Shown piece by piece: positions 28,300 to 36,165 of a stretch of DNA of 64,000 bases (position 1 is its first letter; each line of letters begins with the position of its first letter). This DNA is from Trinickia mobilis (GTDB lineage Bacteria; Pseudomonadota; Gammaproteobacteria; Burkholderiales; Burkholderiaceae): the NCBI RefSeq assembly GCF_017315705.1, contig NZ_JAFLRF010000007.1:2178-66177 (forward strand). Direction: 5' to 3'. The notes under the pieces were generated by a model, which saw only the letters and a list, made by a program, of their open reading frames with translations, was not told the origin of the DNA and ran no database searches. A program made the translations under genes and the position numbers.

Positions 28300-29106
28300 T
28301 CAGATCAGGGCCGAAGCGCCGCCGTCCATCGGCACGATGGCTCCCGTCACGTAGCTCGCCCGGCGGCTCGCGAGAAAGAGCGCGACGTCCGCGATCTCCT
28401 CCGGCTTGGCGTAGCGTCCGAGCGGCACCTGCGCTTCGCCGCGCGCGAGGGCTTCTTCGGTGCTGATGCCTTGCCTCGATGCTTCCAGTCGAAGCGCTTC
28501 TTCGACACGCTCGGTCAGCGTCGAACCGGGATTGATCGCGTTGATACGAATGCCGAGGCGCGCGTAGTAGTGCGCGAGGCCGACGCTTGCGAGCATCAGC
28601 GCGGCATTGGCCGCGCCGCCCGCGATATGGATGTCGCTCGCGATCTTGCCGCCCATCCCGATGATGTTGACGACCGCTCCCGGCTCGGCTGCACCGCCTG
28701 CTTTCAGGCGGTCGGCCATGCGACGCAGCACCGCTTGCTGCGTGTGGATGTACGGAAAATATTTGGCTTCCATCGCCGCCTTGAACGCGGCGGCGTCGAG
28801 CGTTGCCGGCTCGTAGCGCTTCGCCGCGCCGGCGCTGTTGACGAGGATATCGATCGGGCCGACAGCCGTCGTGGCTTCTTCGACCACGTCCTCCGCGCTG
28901 TGTGCCTCGTGCAGGTCGGCGCGGGCGAGATGGACGTGATGGCCGTCCGAGGCAAGTACCTCGCGCGCTCGCGCGAGATTGGCCGGATCGCGCGACACGA
29001 TCGCGACTTTGGCGCCTTCTGCAGCGAACGCTCGCGCACAAGCCAGTCCGATGCCCTTGCTGCCGCCCGTGATCAACACCACCTTGCCTTCGAGACCCAG
29101 ATCCAT
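28300..29106 (-). CDS. SDR-family protein lacking the canonical YxxxK motif
   Basis: A 268-residue short-chain dehydrogenase/reductase fold protein. The nucleotide-binding ITGGSKGIGLACARAF and the NSAG motif (ILVNSAGAAKRY) are normal, as is the later IRINAINPGSTLTERV. At the place of the catalytic Tyr-x3-Lys the sequence reads GGAAN (within IAGGAANAALM), and the preceding catalytic Ser region reads NIIGMGGKIA. So the standard proton-relay residues appear absent. It may use other residues, act on an unusual substrate, or be non-catalytic. The open frame runs much further upstream, but the SDR domain starts at MDLGLEGK. Confidence 0.88.
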   Translation of the reverse strand: MDLGLEGKVVLITGGSKGIGLACARAFAAEGAKVAIVSRDPANLARAREVLASDGHHVHLARADLHEAHSAEDVVEEATTAVGPIDILVNSAGAAKRYEPATLDAAAFKAAMEAKYFPYIHTQQAVLRRMADRLKAGGAAEPGAVVNIIGMGGKIASDIHIAGGAANAALMLASVGLAHYYARLGIRINAINPGSTLTERVEEALRLEASRQGISTEEALARGEAQVPLGRYAKPEEIADVALFLASRRASYVTGAIVPMDGGASALI

Positions 29107-29216
29107 CGCCGCTCCTCGCCCATTAATGTGTTGTCGCGTAGGAAACGATAGCAGAACGATGTGGGCCGCGCTGTCGATTGGGGGGCTGGCGCGAGAATCG
29201 GCGCGCCGGTCGGCCG

Positions 29217-30158
29217 TCAGTCGCCGCCGTTGGCGAAGCGAGCGATCGGGTCGTCGGAGGTGGAGGTCGGGGCGGGCACGCTGGGCGATGCCGTGGACGC
29301 CCGCATGATCCGCACGCCATTCGTGGCAGCGGGCGAGGCCGATGCGGCAGCTTGCTGGACCTGACGCTCGGCGACAGCCGCTGGGGGCGGCGGCTCGAAT
29401 GCGTCGGTGGCGGCGGCGTCGACGGCGTCGGGTGCGTTGGCGGTGTTTGCCGGCGCGGCAGTGGCGAGCGATGGAGCGGCTGCGCCGGTTGTTCCGGCCG
29501 GAGCGGGCGCGGCCGTGGCATACGCAGTTCCAGCTGCCGCCGGCACCGGCGAACTTGGCGCGGGCGCTTCGCGTGGCGCGGCGAGATAGGTCGGCGCATC
29601 GAACGGCGCCGGTTTTTCGAGCGGCGGCGCCACGCGCCGAATGCCGTCGAAGCGCTTCGCCCAATACGGGTTCGTCAAATAGTCCAGCCGCACGGTGCCG
29701 CCCGTCGCCGGCGCGCTGACGAAGCGCAGCTTGCCGACGTAGATGCCGACGTGCGAATGCGCCCGGCCGGTCGTATTGAAGAAGATCAGGTCGCCCGGCG
29801 CGATTTCGTCGGGGTCGATCGATTCGCCTCGACCGCTCATGTCGGCGGTCGTGCGCGGCAGATTGACGGAAGCGGCTCGCAGGACGACATAGTGAACGAG
29901 GCCGCTGCAATCGAAGCCGCTGTCGGGCGTATTGCCGCCCCAGCGGTACGGCACGCCGACGAGGCCCATTGCCTGAATGGAAATCTCTTCGCGGCCGATG
30001 CTGTGATCGACGAAGTTCGGGAAGCCCGGTGGAGGCTCGGTCCGATAGGCGCTGCCCGCGCTGCCTGCCGGGCCCGAGCTGCGCGAAACCTTTTGCGGCG
30101 CGCTCGAACACGCGGCAAGCAACAGGACGATCAGCAGCGGGAACCAAAGTCGGCGCAT
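29217..30158 (-). CDS. NlpC/P60-family lipoprotein (peptidoglycan hydrolase)
   Basis: A 313-residue lipoprotein with signal and lipobox LLIVLLLAACSS; Cys17 would be lipidated. The NlpC/P60 catalytic domain occupies about residues 55-175: Cys in SGFDCSGLVHYV and His in HSHVGIYVG. It should cleave D-Glu-gamma-mDAP bonds in cell-wall peptides. The C-terminal 130 residues are a low-complexity Ala/Pro/Thr tail, unusual for Spr/NlpC proteins and perhaps a flexible spacer. It is upstream of the SDR gene on the same strand (110-bp gap). Confidence 0.92.
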   Translation of the reverse strand: MRRLWFPLLIVLLLAACSSAPQKVSRSSGPAGSAGSAYRTEPPPGFPNFVDHSIGREEISIQAMGLVGVPYRWGGNTPDSGFDCSGLVHYVVLRAASVNLPRTTADMSGRGESIDPDEIAPGDLIFFNTTGRAHSHVGIYVGKLRFVSAPATGGTVRLDYLTNPYWAKRFDGIRRVAPPLEKPAPFDAPTYLAAPREAPAPSSPVPAAAGTAYATAAPAPAGTTGAAAPSLATAAPANTANAPDAVDAAATDAFEPPPPAAVAERQVQQAAASASPAATNGVRIMRASTASPSVPAPTSTSDDPIARFANGGD

Positions 30159-30348
30159 GGATAGGGGCGACAGAGCGCGAGCGAGGCTCGCCTATCGTAT
30201 GACTAACGGGCGATGGGCCGATGGTAGCCCGCCAGACAGGCCTCCGGCAAGGGTTCTTCAGAACTTACCTGAACTATCGCGGCTAAGTGTTGCTTGGCGA
30301 GCAAGAGCGAATTGTGCGTGCCGGCTACCTATTGAGCATCGAAACGCT

Positions 30349-30386
30349 AAAAAAAAGCCGCATCGGGTCGTCCCGGATGCGGCTTT
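30349..30386 (-). terminator. Terminator of the phoH-like gene
   Basis: On the minus strand, AGCCGCATC and GATGCGGCT form a stem extended by CGG/CCC-type pairs, followed by eight T. It is 20 bp after the stop codon. Confidence 0.95.
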
Positions 30387-30406
30387 CGAACAACGAGAAA
30401 CGCGCT

Positions 30407-32221
30407 TTAAAGGATATCGGAGGCGTAATCGGCCAATCGCGAACGCTCGCCGCGCGCGAGCGTCACGTGACCGCTATGCGCCCAGCCTTTGAAGCGGTCG
30501 ACGACATACGTGAGGCCCGAGCTGCCTTCGGTGAGATAGGGCGTGTCGATCTGCGCGATATTGCCGAGGCAGATGATCTTCGTGCCCGGACCCGCGCGCG
30601 TGATCAGCGTCTTCACCTGCTTCGGCGTCAGGTTCTGTGCCTCGTCGATGATCAAGTACTTGTCGACGAAGGTCCGGCCGCGCATGAAGCTCATGCTCTT
30701 CACCTTCAGGCGCGATCGGATCAGCTCCTGCGTCGCCGCGCGGCCCCATTCGCCGGCTGCGTCGTCGGTTTTCTGGAGCACTTCGAGGTTGTCGTCGAAG
30801 GCGCCCATCCACGGCTGCATCTTCTCTTCCTCGGTACCCGGCAGGAAGCCGATGTCCTCGCCGACCGGCACCGTCGCCCGCGTGACGATGATCTCGTTGT
30901 AACGCTTGTCGTCGAGCACTTGCGCGAGGCCCGCCGCGAGGGCGACGAGCGTCTTGCCGGTGCCCGCCTGGCCGAGCAGGGTGACGAAGTCGATCTCGGG
31001 GTTCATCAGCAGGTTCAGCGCGAAGTTCTGCTCGCGATTGCGCGCCGTGATGCCCCACACGTTGTTCTTATGGTGGCCGTAGTCGCGCAGCGTTTGCAGC
31101 AACGCCGTCTTGCCGTTCAGCTCGCGCACGATCGCGTGGAACGCGGGCTCGCCGTTCTGCGGCTCCAGATAGACGAACTCGTTGACCAGCAGCGACGAGC
31201 ACAGCGGACCGGTCACACGGTAGTACGTGGTGCCGGTCTTCGTTTCCTGCCAGCTCTCCATGCCCTTCGCGTGCTTCGTCCAGAAGTCCTGCGGCAGCGC
31301 GCGCACGCCGGAGAAGAGCAAGTCCTTGTCTTCGAGAACCTGGTCGTTGAAGTAGTCTTCGGCGGGCAGGCCGAGCGCGTGCGCCTTGATCCGCATGTTG
31401 ATGTCTTTCGACACCAGCACGACCTGGCGGTCGACACGGCCGCGCTGCAGCGCGCGCACGACACCGAGAATCTGGTTGTCGGCCTTGCCCTGCGGCAGGC
31501 CTTCGACCGGCTCGATATCGGTCAGCTTGGTCTGGAAGTAGAGGCGCCCTAGCGCCTCGCGGCTGCCGAGCCGCGACAGCGGCAGGCCTTCGGCGATGTC
31601 GCCCGCGTTCGCGACGAGCGAGTCGAGCGTGCGGCTGACCTGGCGCGCATTGCGCGCGACTTCCGACATCCCCTTCTTGTGATCGTCGAGCTCTTCGAGC
31701 GTCATCATCGGCAGATAGACGTCGTGTTCCTCGAAATGGAAGAGGCAGGTCGGGTCGTGCATCAGCACGTTCGTGTCGAGCACGAACAGCTTGCGGACTT
31801 CGGTCTCGCCGGTTTTGCGGGCGCGGGCTCTCTCCGCGCTGCGGGCCTTCGGCGCGGCAGCGGCAGGCGTGTCCGCAGCGGGTTTGTCGTGGCGTGCGAC
31901 GGGCGTGTGCGCCGGCTGCGGGGCCGGCACGGGCTGCAACAGCGCCGCCGTCTGCCTGGGTTTTCGACCGCGCGCGGCCGGCGCAGTTTCTGCGGCGGGG
32001 GCGGCAGTCTCGACGGGACGCAGGGTCGTGGCGGTATTGGCTGCGCGCGTCATCGGTTCGGCGACGCTTGCCGGACCGCTCATCGAGCTGTAGTCGGCCG
32101 ATTCTGCTTGCTCCCCAACAGTGTCCTGTTTCTTCGCGTGTTTGGCAGGCCGTGCTTTGGCCTTGTATTCATCGGGTGACAACAGGTTGCCGAGCTTGCT
32201 GGGTGGGGTAGGCAAAGGCAT
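30407..32221 (-). CDS. PIN-PhoH family ATPase/ribonuclease
   Basis: A 604-residue cytoplasmic protein that fuses a PIN nuclease domain to a PhoH ATPase. After a Pro/Ala/Lys-rich N-terminal 130 residues, the PIN domain begins KLFVLDTNVLMHDP and continues with the acidic TLEELDDHKKG. The PhoH domain has Walker A GQAGTGKTLVALAAG and Walker B YLIIDEAQNLTPKQVKTL. Homologues (YlaK/PhoH2) are RNA helicase-nucleases. The start MPLPTPPSKLG is preceded by AGGGAA; an upstream extension to 32296 has no such signal. It stands alone and ends with a strong terminator. Confidence 0.92.
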   Translation of the reverse strand: MPLPTPPSKLGNLLSPDEYKAKARPAKHAKKQDTVGEQAESADYSSMSGPASVAEPMTRAANTATTLRPVETAAPAAETAPAARGRKPRQTAALLQPVPAPQPAHTPVARHDKPAADTPAAAAPKARSAERARARKTGETEVRKLFVLDTNVLMHDPTCLFHFEEHDVYLPMMTLEELDDHKKGMSEVARNARQVSRTLDSLVANAGDIAEGLPLSRLGSREALGRLYFQTKLTDIEPVEGLPQGKADNQILGVVRALQRGRVDRQVVLVSKDINMRIKAHALGLPAEDYFNDQVLEDKDLLFSGVRALPQDFWTKHAKGMESWQETKTGTTYYRVTGPLCSSLLVNEFVYLEPQNGEPAFHAIVRELNGKTALLQTLRDYGHHKNNVWGITARNREQNFALNLLMNPEIDFVTLLGQAGTGKTLVALAAGLAQVLDDKRYNEIIVTRATVPVGEDIGFLPGTEEEKMQPWMGAFDDNLEVLQKTDDAAGEWGRAATQELIRSRLKVKSMSFMRGRTFVDKYLIIDEAQNLTPKQVKTLITRAGPGTKIICLGNIAQIDTPYLTEGSSGLTYVVDRFKGWAHSGHVTLARGERSRLADYASDIL

Positions 32222-32414
32222 GAGTTCCCTCGAAAAAATCGGGTCGCATATCGTGCGCTGCTTGATCGACCCGCTGTTTCCCGTCGTGTGACGCACGCGG
32301 TTCTGACAAGCAGCGCGCTTTCAATTTCGAAACGCCGGTTCGCCTAGTTTTCGATCGACTCCTTGACAGAAGAGAGTTGCCGGCGTGCTAGGCCGGCTCG
32401 GTCCAAATCGCGTT

Positions 32415-32506
32415 GCATGGGACAAGAGTCAGTGCTCCGCATGGGACCAGAATCACGCGCTAAAGCGCGACTCTGGTCGACAGCTGAAGCGCTGACTCGG
32501 GTCGAC
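32415..32506. repeat. Palindromic repeat element split by a nested copy
   Basis: The left part (32415-32436, GCATGG then GACAAGAGTCAGTGCT) and the right part (32486-32506, GAAGCGCTGACTCGGGTC then GAC) together restore a 34-nt hairpin of the same family as the copies at 21156-21252. Between them is a 49-bp insertion (32437-32485) that contains a second full copy. GCT is present at both ends of the insertion. Confidence 0.85.
32439..32481. repeat. Palindromic repeat element, nested inner copy
   Basis: A complete 43-bp element: GCATGG, a 34-nt hairpin beginning GACCAGA and ending TCTGGTC around CGCGCTAAAGCGCG, then GAC. It sits at the loop tip of the outer element. Together they occupy the 436-bp gap upstream of the phoH-like gene and downstream of bcp. 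Apart from the bcp terminator I see nothing else in that gap. Confidence 0.9.
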
Positions 32507-32542
32507 AAAAAAGCCGCTGCCCCGTAACCGGAGCAAGCGGCT
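32506..32542 (-). terminator. Terminator of bcp and the arn operon
   Basis: On the minus strand, AGCCGCT and AGCGGCT pair, with an inner GC-rich stem, followed by TTTTTT. It lies about 115 bp downstream of the bcp stop. Confidence 0.85.
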
Positions 32543-32657
32543 CGACTTCGAGTATCGCGCGGCGCCTGGCGACTAAGGCTTCAACGGCCGTGAAGCCGGC
32601 GCGGCAGCGAAAAAAATGGGGTGGACAGGCACTCATTGCAACCCAATATAACGCGCC

Positions 32658-33119
32658 TCAAAGCGCTTGTACAGCCTCCAGCGCCTCGTCAACGTGGCCC
32701 GGCACCTTGACGCCGCGCCACTCGTGGCGCAGGACGCCGTCAGCGTCGATGAGGAACGTGGAGCGTTCGATTCCACGCACCTGTTTGCCATACATTTTCT
32801 TCATTTTGATGACGTCGAAGAGCGTGCAGAGCGTCTCGTCGGGGTCCGAAATCAGCGGGAACGGCAGTTCCAGCTTGGCCTTGAAGTTGTCGTGCGAGCG
32901 GATGCTGTCGCGCGACACGCCGACGATCTCCGCCCCCGCCTTCTCGAACTTCGGATAGAGGTCGCGAAATTGCAGGCCTTCGGTCGTGCAGCCGGGCGTG
33001 TTGTCCTTCGGATAGAAATACAGCACCACCTTCTTGCCCCGCAAACCTGACAGCGTGAAATCGCCGCCGGTCGCAGCGGCGGTGAAATCGGGGACGGGTT
33101 GGTCGACTGCGATGGACAC
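32658..33119 (-). CDS. bcp: Thioredoxin-dependent peroxiredoxin, Bcp/PrxQ type
   Basis: A 153-residue peroxidase that reduces hydrogen peroxide and organic hydroperoxides. The peroxidatic C44 lies in DNTPGCTTEG. The resolving Cys that many PrxQ proteins have five residues later is Leu here; C98 (DETLCTLF) is the only other Cys and may serve instead. It follows arnD by 112 bp on the same strand and ends at a strong terminator, so it may be read with the arn genes. The start is preceded by AGGAGAACC. Confidence 0.95.
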   Translation of the reverse strand: MSIAVDQPVPDFTAAATGGDFTLSGLRGKKVVLYFYPKDNTPGCTTEGLQFRDLYPKFEKAGAEIVGVSRDSIRSHDNFKAKLELPFPLISDPDETLCTLFDVIKMKKMYGKQVRGIERSTFLIDADGVLRHEWRGVKVPGHVDEALEAVQAL

Positions 33120-33231
33120 GTGGTTCTCCTATTGTTATGGCGAGGGCTGCCATTCGATGCGCAGGCGGCCCACGAGGGCTTGAAGCGGAGGAGGCGACCC
33201 AGGCCTGCGGTACGCGCTTGGTCGGGCTGGA

Positions 33232-34128
33232 TTAATCGGGCTGGACGACCAGTTCGCCGGAGCGGCCCGCAATCTCGCCCCATACGACAGGGTATGACGG
33301 CAAGGTGTCGCGGTCCAGCGCAGCATGATAGTCGCCCATCGTCGCAAACGTGTGACCTTGCGCGCGCCAGCCTGCCAGCAATTGCTCGAACACCGGCGCG
33401 AGCTTCTGGCCTTCGAGTTCCGCGTGCAGCGTGAAGACCTGGTCGTGCGGATTATTTTCGGTCTGCCGCAGAATGCGCGCGGCGACGCTGGCCTCGTCGA
33501 CGCCGTCGATCCCCAACACTTCGTCGAGCGTCGGAAGCGTGGTGGGCATTTGCACGTGGGTCAGCGTCTTGCCATCGACGACCGGAAAGTACGGCGTATG
33601 CCCACGCCCGTCGGACGCGTAGCGCATGCCCCAGGCGTCGATCTGCTTGAACGCGTGGCCGTTCATCTGCCAGCCGGCCGCGCCGTGCGTGACGGGCGGC
33701 GCGCCGAAGATGTCGATGAAGCGCTCGTAGCTCTTCTGCATTTCGTGCGCGGTCCAGTCGGACGAACGCGAGCGCACGTTGTCCTGCCAATACACGTGGT
33801 CCCACGTGTGGATGCCGCACTCGAATCCGGCTTCGTGGATCGCGCGCATGTCGGCCGCTGCCCGCACGCCGATATCGGGCCCGGGCAGCAGCACGCCGTA
33901 CATCAATTGCTTCACGCCGTAGTGCTCGACCACCGACGTGCGCGACACCTTCTTCAGAAACCCCGGACGCAGCACACGGCGCATCGCCCAACCGGTGTGG
34001 TCGGGCCCGAGGCTGAAGAGGTAGGTGGCGCGCGCCTTGAAGCGATCGAGCATGCGCGCGAGATTCGGCACGCCTTCGCGCGTGCCGCGCAGCGTGTCGA
34101 CGTCGATCTTCAGGACGATGCGGGCCAA
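33232..34128 (-). CDS. arnD: 4-deoxy-4-formamido-L-arabinose-phosphoundecaprenol deformylase
   Basis: A 298-residue polysaccharide deacetylase-fold enzyme that removes the formyl group from undecaprenyl-phosphate-L-Ara4FN. The metal-binding Asp is in LKIDVDTLRGTREG and the metal His pair in CGIHTWDHVYWQD. HGAAGWQMNGHAF and FTLHAELEG are the other conserved motifs of ArnD. It begins 10 bp after the decarboxylase gene, inside the arn operon. Confidence 0.95.
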   Translation of the reverse strand: MARIVLKIDVDTLRGTREGVPNLARMLDRFKARATYLFSLGPDHTGWAMRRVLRPGFLKKVSRTSVVEHYGVKQLMYGVLLPGPDIGVRAAADMRAIHEAGFECGIHTWDHVYWQDNVRSRSSDWTAHEMQKSYERFIDIFGAPPVTHGAAGWQMNGHAFKQIDAWGMRYASDGRGHTPYFPVVDGKTLTHVQMPTTLPTLDEVLGIDGVDEASVAARILRQTENNPHDQVFTLHAELEGQKLAPVFEQLLAGWRAQGHTFATMGDYHAALDRDTLPSYPVVWGEIAGRSGELVVQPD

Positions 34129-34138
34129 GGAGCGGTCC

Positions 34139-35209
34139 TTATCCCTGTTGTTCGACGAGCGCGCGGGCGTCGCCCACGTGGCCGCGATACGCTTCGAAGA
34201 TCTTGCGCAAGGCGTCGTCGAACGTGGCTTGGGGCGCCCAGTTCAATTCCTGCATTGTGTTTTCGATCTTCGGCACGCGGTTCTGCACGTCCTGATAGCC
34301 GTTGCCGTAGTAGGCGCCCGACGACGTTTCGACGAGATTCACCGCTTTGGCCGACTCGGCGTACTCGGGGTACTCCGCCGCGAGCGCGAGCATCTTGTGT
34401 GCAAGCTCGCGCACCGAGAAGTTGTTCTTCGGGTTGCCGATGTTGTAGATCTTGCCCGACGCGACGCCGTTCGGATTATCGATGATCTTCATCAGCGCGC
34501 TGATGCCGTCGTCGATATCGGTGAACGCGCGCTTTTGCGAGCCGCCGTCGACGAGGCTGATGTTCTCGCCGCGCACGATGTGGCCGAGGAACTGCGTGAC
34601 CACGCGCGAGCTGCCTTCCTTCGGCGTGTAGATCGAGTCGAGGCCCGGGCCGATCCAGTTGAACGGGCGGAACAGCGTGAAGTTCAGGCCCTCTTGCATG
34701 CCGTAGCCCCAGATCACGCGGTCCATCAATTGCTTCGAGCACGCGTAGATCCAGCGCGGCTTGTTGATCGGGCCGTAGGTGAGCTGCGACGCTTCCGGAT
34801 CGAATTCCTCGTCGGCGCACATGCCGTAGACCTCGGAGGTCGACGGGAACACGAGGTGCTTCTTGTATTTCACGGCCGAGCGCACGATCGGCAGGTTCGC
34901 CTCGAAGTCGAGCTCGAACACGCGCAGCGGCTGCTGCACGTAGGTGGCGGGCGTGGCGATCGCGACGAGCGGCAGGATCACGTCGCACTTCTTCACGTGG
35001 TACTCGACCCACTCCTTGTTGATCGTGATGTCGCCTTCGAAGAAGTGCATCCGTTCGTGATTCGCGAGGTCGCCAAGGCGGTCGGTCTGCATGTCCATGC
35101 CGAAGACTTCCCAGTTGGTGGTCTCTAGAATGCGCTTGGACAGGTGGTGGCCGATGAAGCCATTGACACCCAGAATCAGGACTTTTTTACCGGAACCTTC
35201 GATTTTCAT
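34139..35209 (-). CDS. UDP-glucuronic acid decarboxylase (ArnA C-terminal half)
   Basis: A 356-residue extended-SDR enzyme that oxidises and decarboxylates UDP-glucuronate to UDP-4-keto-pentose, the first committed step to L-Ara4N. The NAD-binding start is VLILGVNGFIGHHLSKRIL and the catalytic region YACSKQLMDRVIWGYG. In E. coli this is the C-terminal half of ArnA; here it is a separate gene. Its ATG overlaps the formyltransferase stop as ATGA, so the two halves are translationally coupled. Confidence 0.95.
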   Translation of the reverse strand: MKIEGSGKKVLILGVNGFIGHHLSKRILETTNWEVFGMDMQTDRLGDLANHERMHFFEGDITINKEWVEYHVKKCDVILPLVAIATPATYVQQPLRVFELDFEANLPIVRSAVKYKKHLVFPSTSEVYGMCADEEFDPEASQLTYGPINKPRWIYACSKQLMDRVIWGYGMQEGLNFTLFRPFNWIGPGLDSIYTPKEGSSRVVTQFLGHIVRGENISLVDGGSQKRAFTDIDDGISALMKIIDNPNGVASGKIYNIGNPKNNFSVRELAHKMLALAAEYPEYAESAKAVNLVETSSGAYYGNGYQDVQNRVPKIENTMQELNWAPQATFDDALRKIFEAYRGHVGDARALVEQQG

Positions 35210-36165
35210 GAATGACGGGACGAGTGAATGAGCTGAACGAACTGTGAGGGGGTGACGACGGGTTGATCGCCGTCGCGCTGGTGCCGCAGTTCGGAAATGG
35301 CGACGGCCCGGCCGTCGCCGCAGACGCCAAGAAACGCATTATCGCTTACGTGCACTCCCGGCGGCAAATCTGCAAGGCTTACCGTCGCCTGTGCCAAATT
35401 GGGCGCGCCAGGGCCGGCCAAGCGCGCCCGCGCGACGATGAAACGTTCGGCGCCGATGTCGGTGAAGGCGCCGGGATAGGGCGGCGCGACTGCGCGTATG
35501 AGGTTGTAGACCTGCTGCGCCGGCTGCGACCAGTCGATGCGGCCGTCCTCCGGCTTGCGCCCGCCGAAGTAGCTGCCGTGCGCGAGATCGTTCGGCAGAT
35601 GCGGCGCTTCGCCTTTGATGAGCGCGGGCAGCACACGCCAGAGCGTCTGCTCGGCGGCGACCGTCACTTTGTCGAAGACTTGGGCGGCCGTGTCGTCGGG
35701 CAGGATTGGCACCGGAGTCTGCGCGATGATCGCGCCGGCGTCGGGCTTCGCGGCCATTTCGTGCAGCGTCGCGCCGGTTTCGGTCTCGCCGTTCAGCACG
35801 GCCCAGTTGGTCGGCACGCGGCCGCGGTACTTCGGCAGCAGCGACCCGTGCAGGTTGTACGCGCCGCGCGCGGCGATCGCGAGCAGGTCGACCGGCAGCA
35901 TGTGCCGGTAGTAGAACGAGAAGATGAAATCGGGCTTGGCGCGGCTCACCGCGACGCGCAGCTCGGCGCTTTTCGGGTCGGCGGGCGTGATCGTGGGGAT
36001 GCCGTGCTCGGCCGCCACGGCCGCCACGCTGCCGAACCAGATGTTCTCGGTTGCGCTGTCTTCGTGCGTGACGACGAGCGCGACGTCGACGCCGCGCGCG
36101 AGCAGCACCTGCAGGCAGCGCACGCCGACGTTGTGATAGGCGAAGACGACGGCGCGCGGTTTCAT
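35206..36165 (-). CDS. UDP-L-Ara4N formyltransferase (ArnA N-terminal half)
   Basis: A 319-residue formyltransferase that N-formylates UDP-L-Ara4N with 10-formyl-tetrahydrofolate. It corresponds to the N-terminal half of E. coli ArnA. The catalytic Asn-His-Asp set is represented by YNLHGSLLPKYRGRVP and GATLHEMAAKPDAG. It overlaps arnC upstream (ATGA) and the decarboxylase downstream (ATGA). The open frame extends into arnC, but MKPRAVVFAYHNVGV is the conserved start. Confidence 0.95.
   Translation of the reverse strand: MKPRAVVFAYHNVGVRCLQVLLARGVDVALVVTHEDSATENIWFGSVAAVAAEHGIPTITPADPKSAELRVAVSRAKPDFIFSFYYRHMLPVDLLAIAARGAYNLHGSLLPKYRGRVPTNWAVLNGETETGATLHEMAAKPDAGAIIAQTPVPILPDDTAAQVFDKVTVAAEQTLWRVLPALIKGEAPHLPNDLAHGSYFGGRKPEDGRIDWSQPAQQVYNLIRAVAPPYPGAFTDIGAERFIVARARLAGPGAPNLAQATVSLADLPPGVHVSDNAFLGVCGDGRAVAISELRHQRDGDQPVVTPSQFVQLIHSSRHS

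Noticed and set aside
28300-30147. A 615-codon frame that appears to fuse the SDR protein to an upstream domain
   Set aside because: The upstream part is another frame of the NlpC/P60 gene and is Arg/Pro-rich. The SDR protein starts at 29106.
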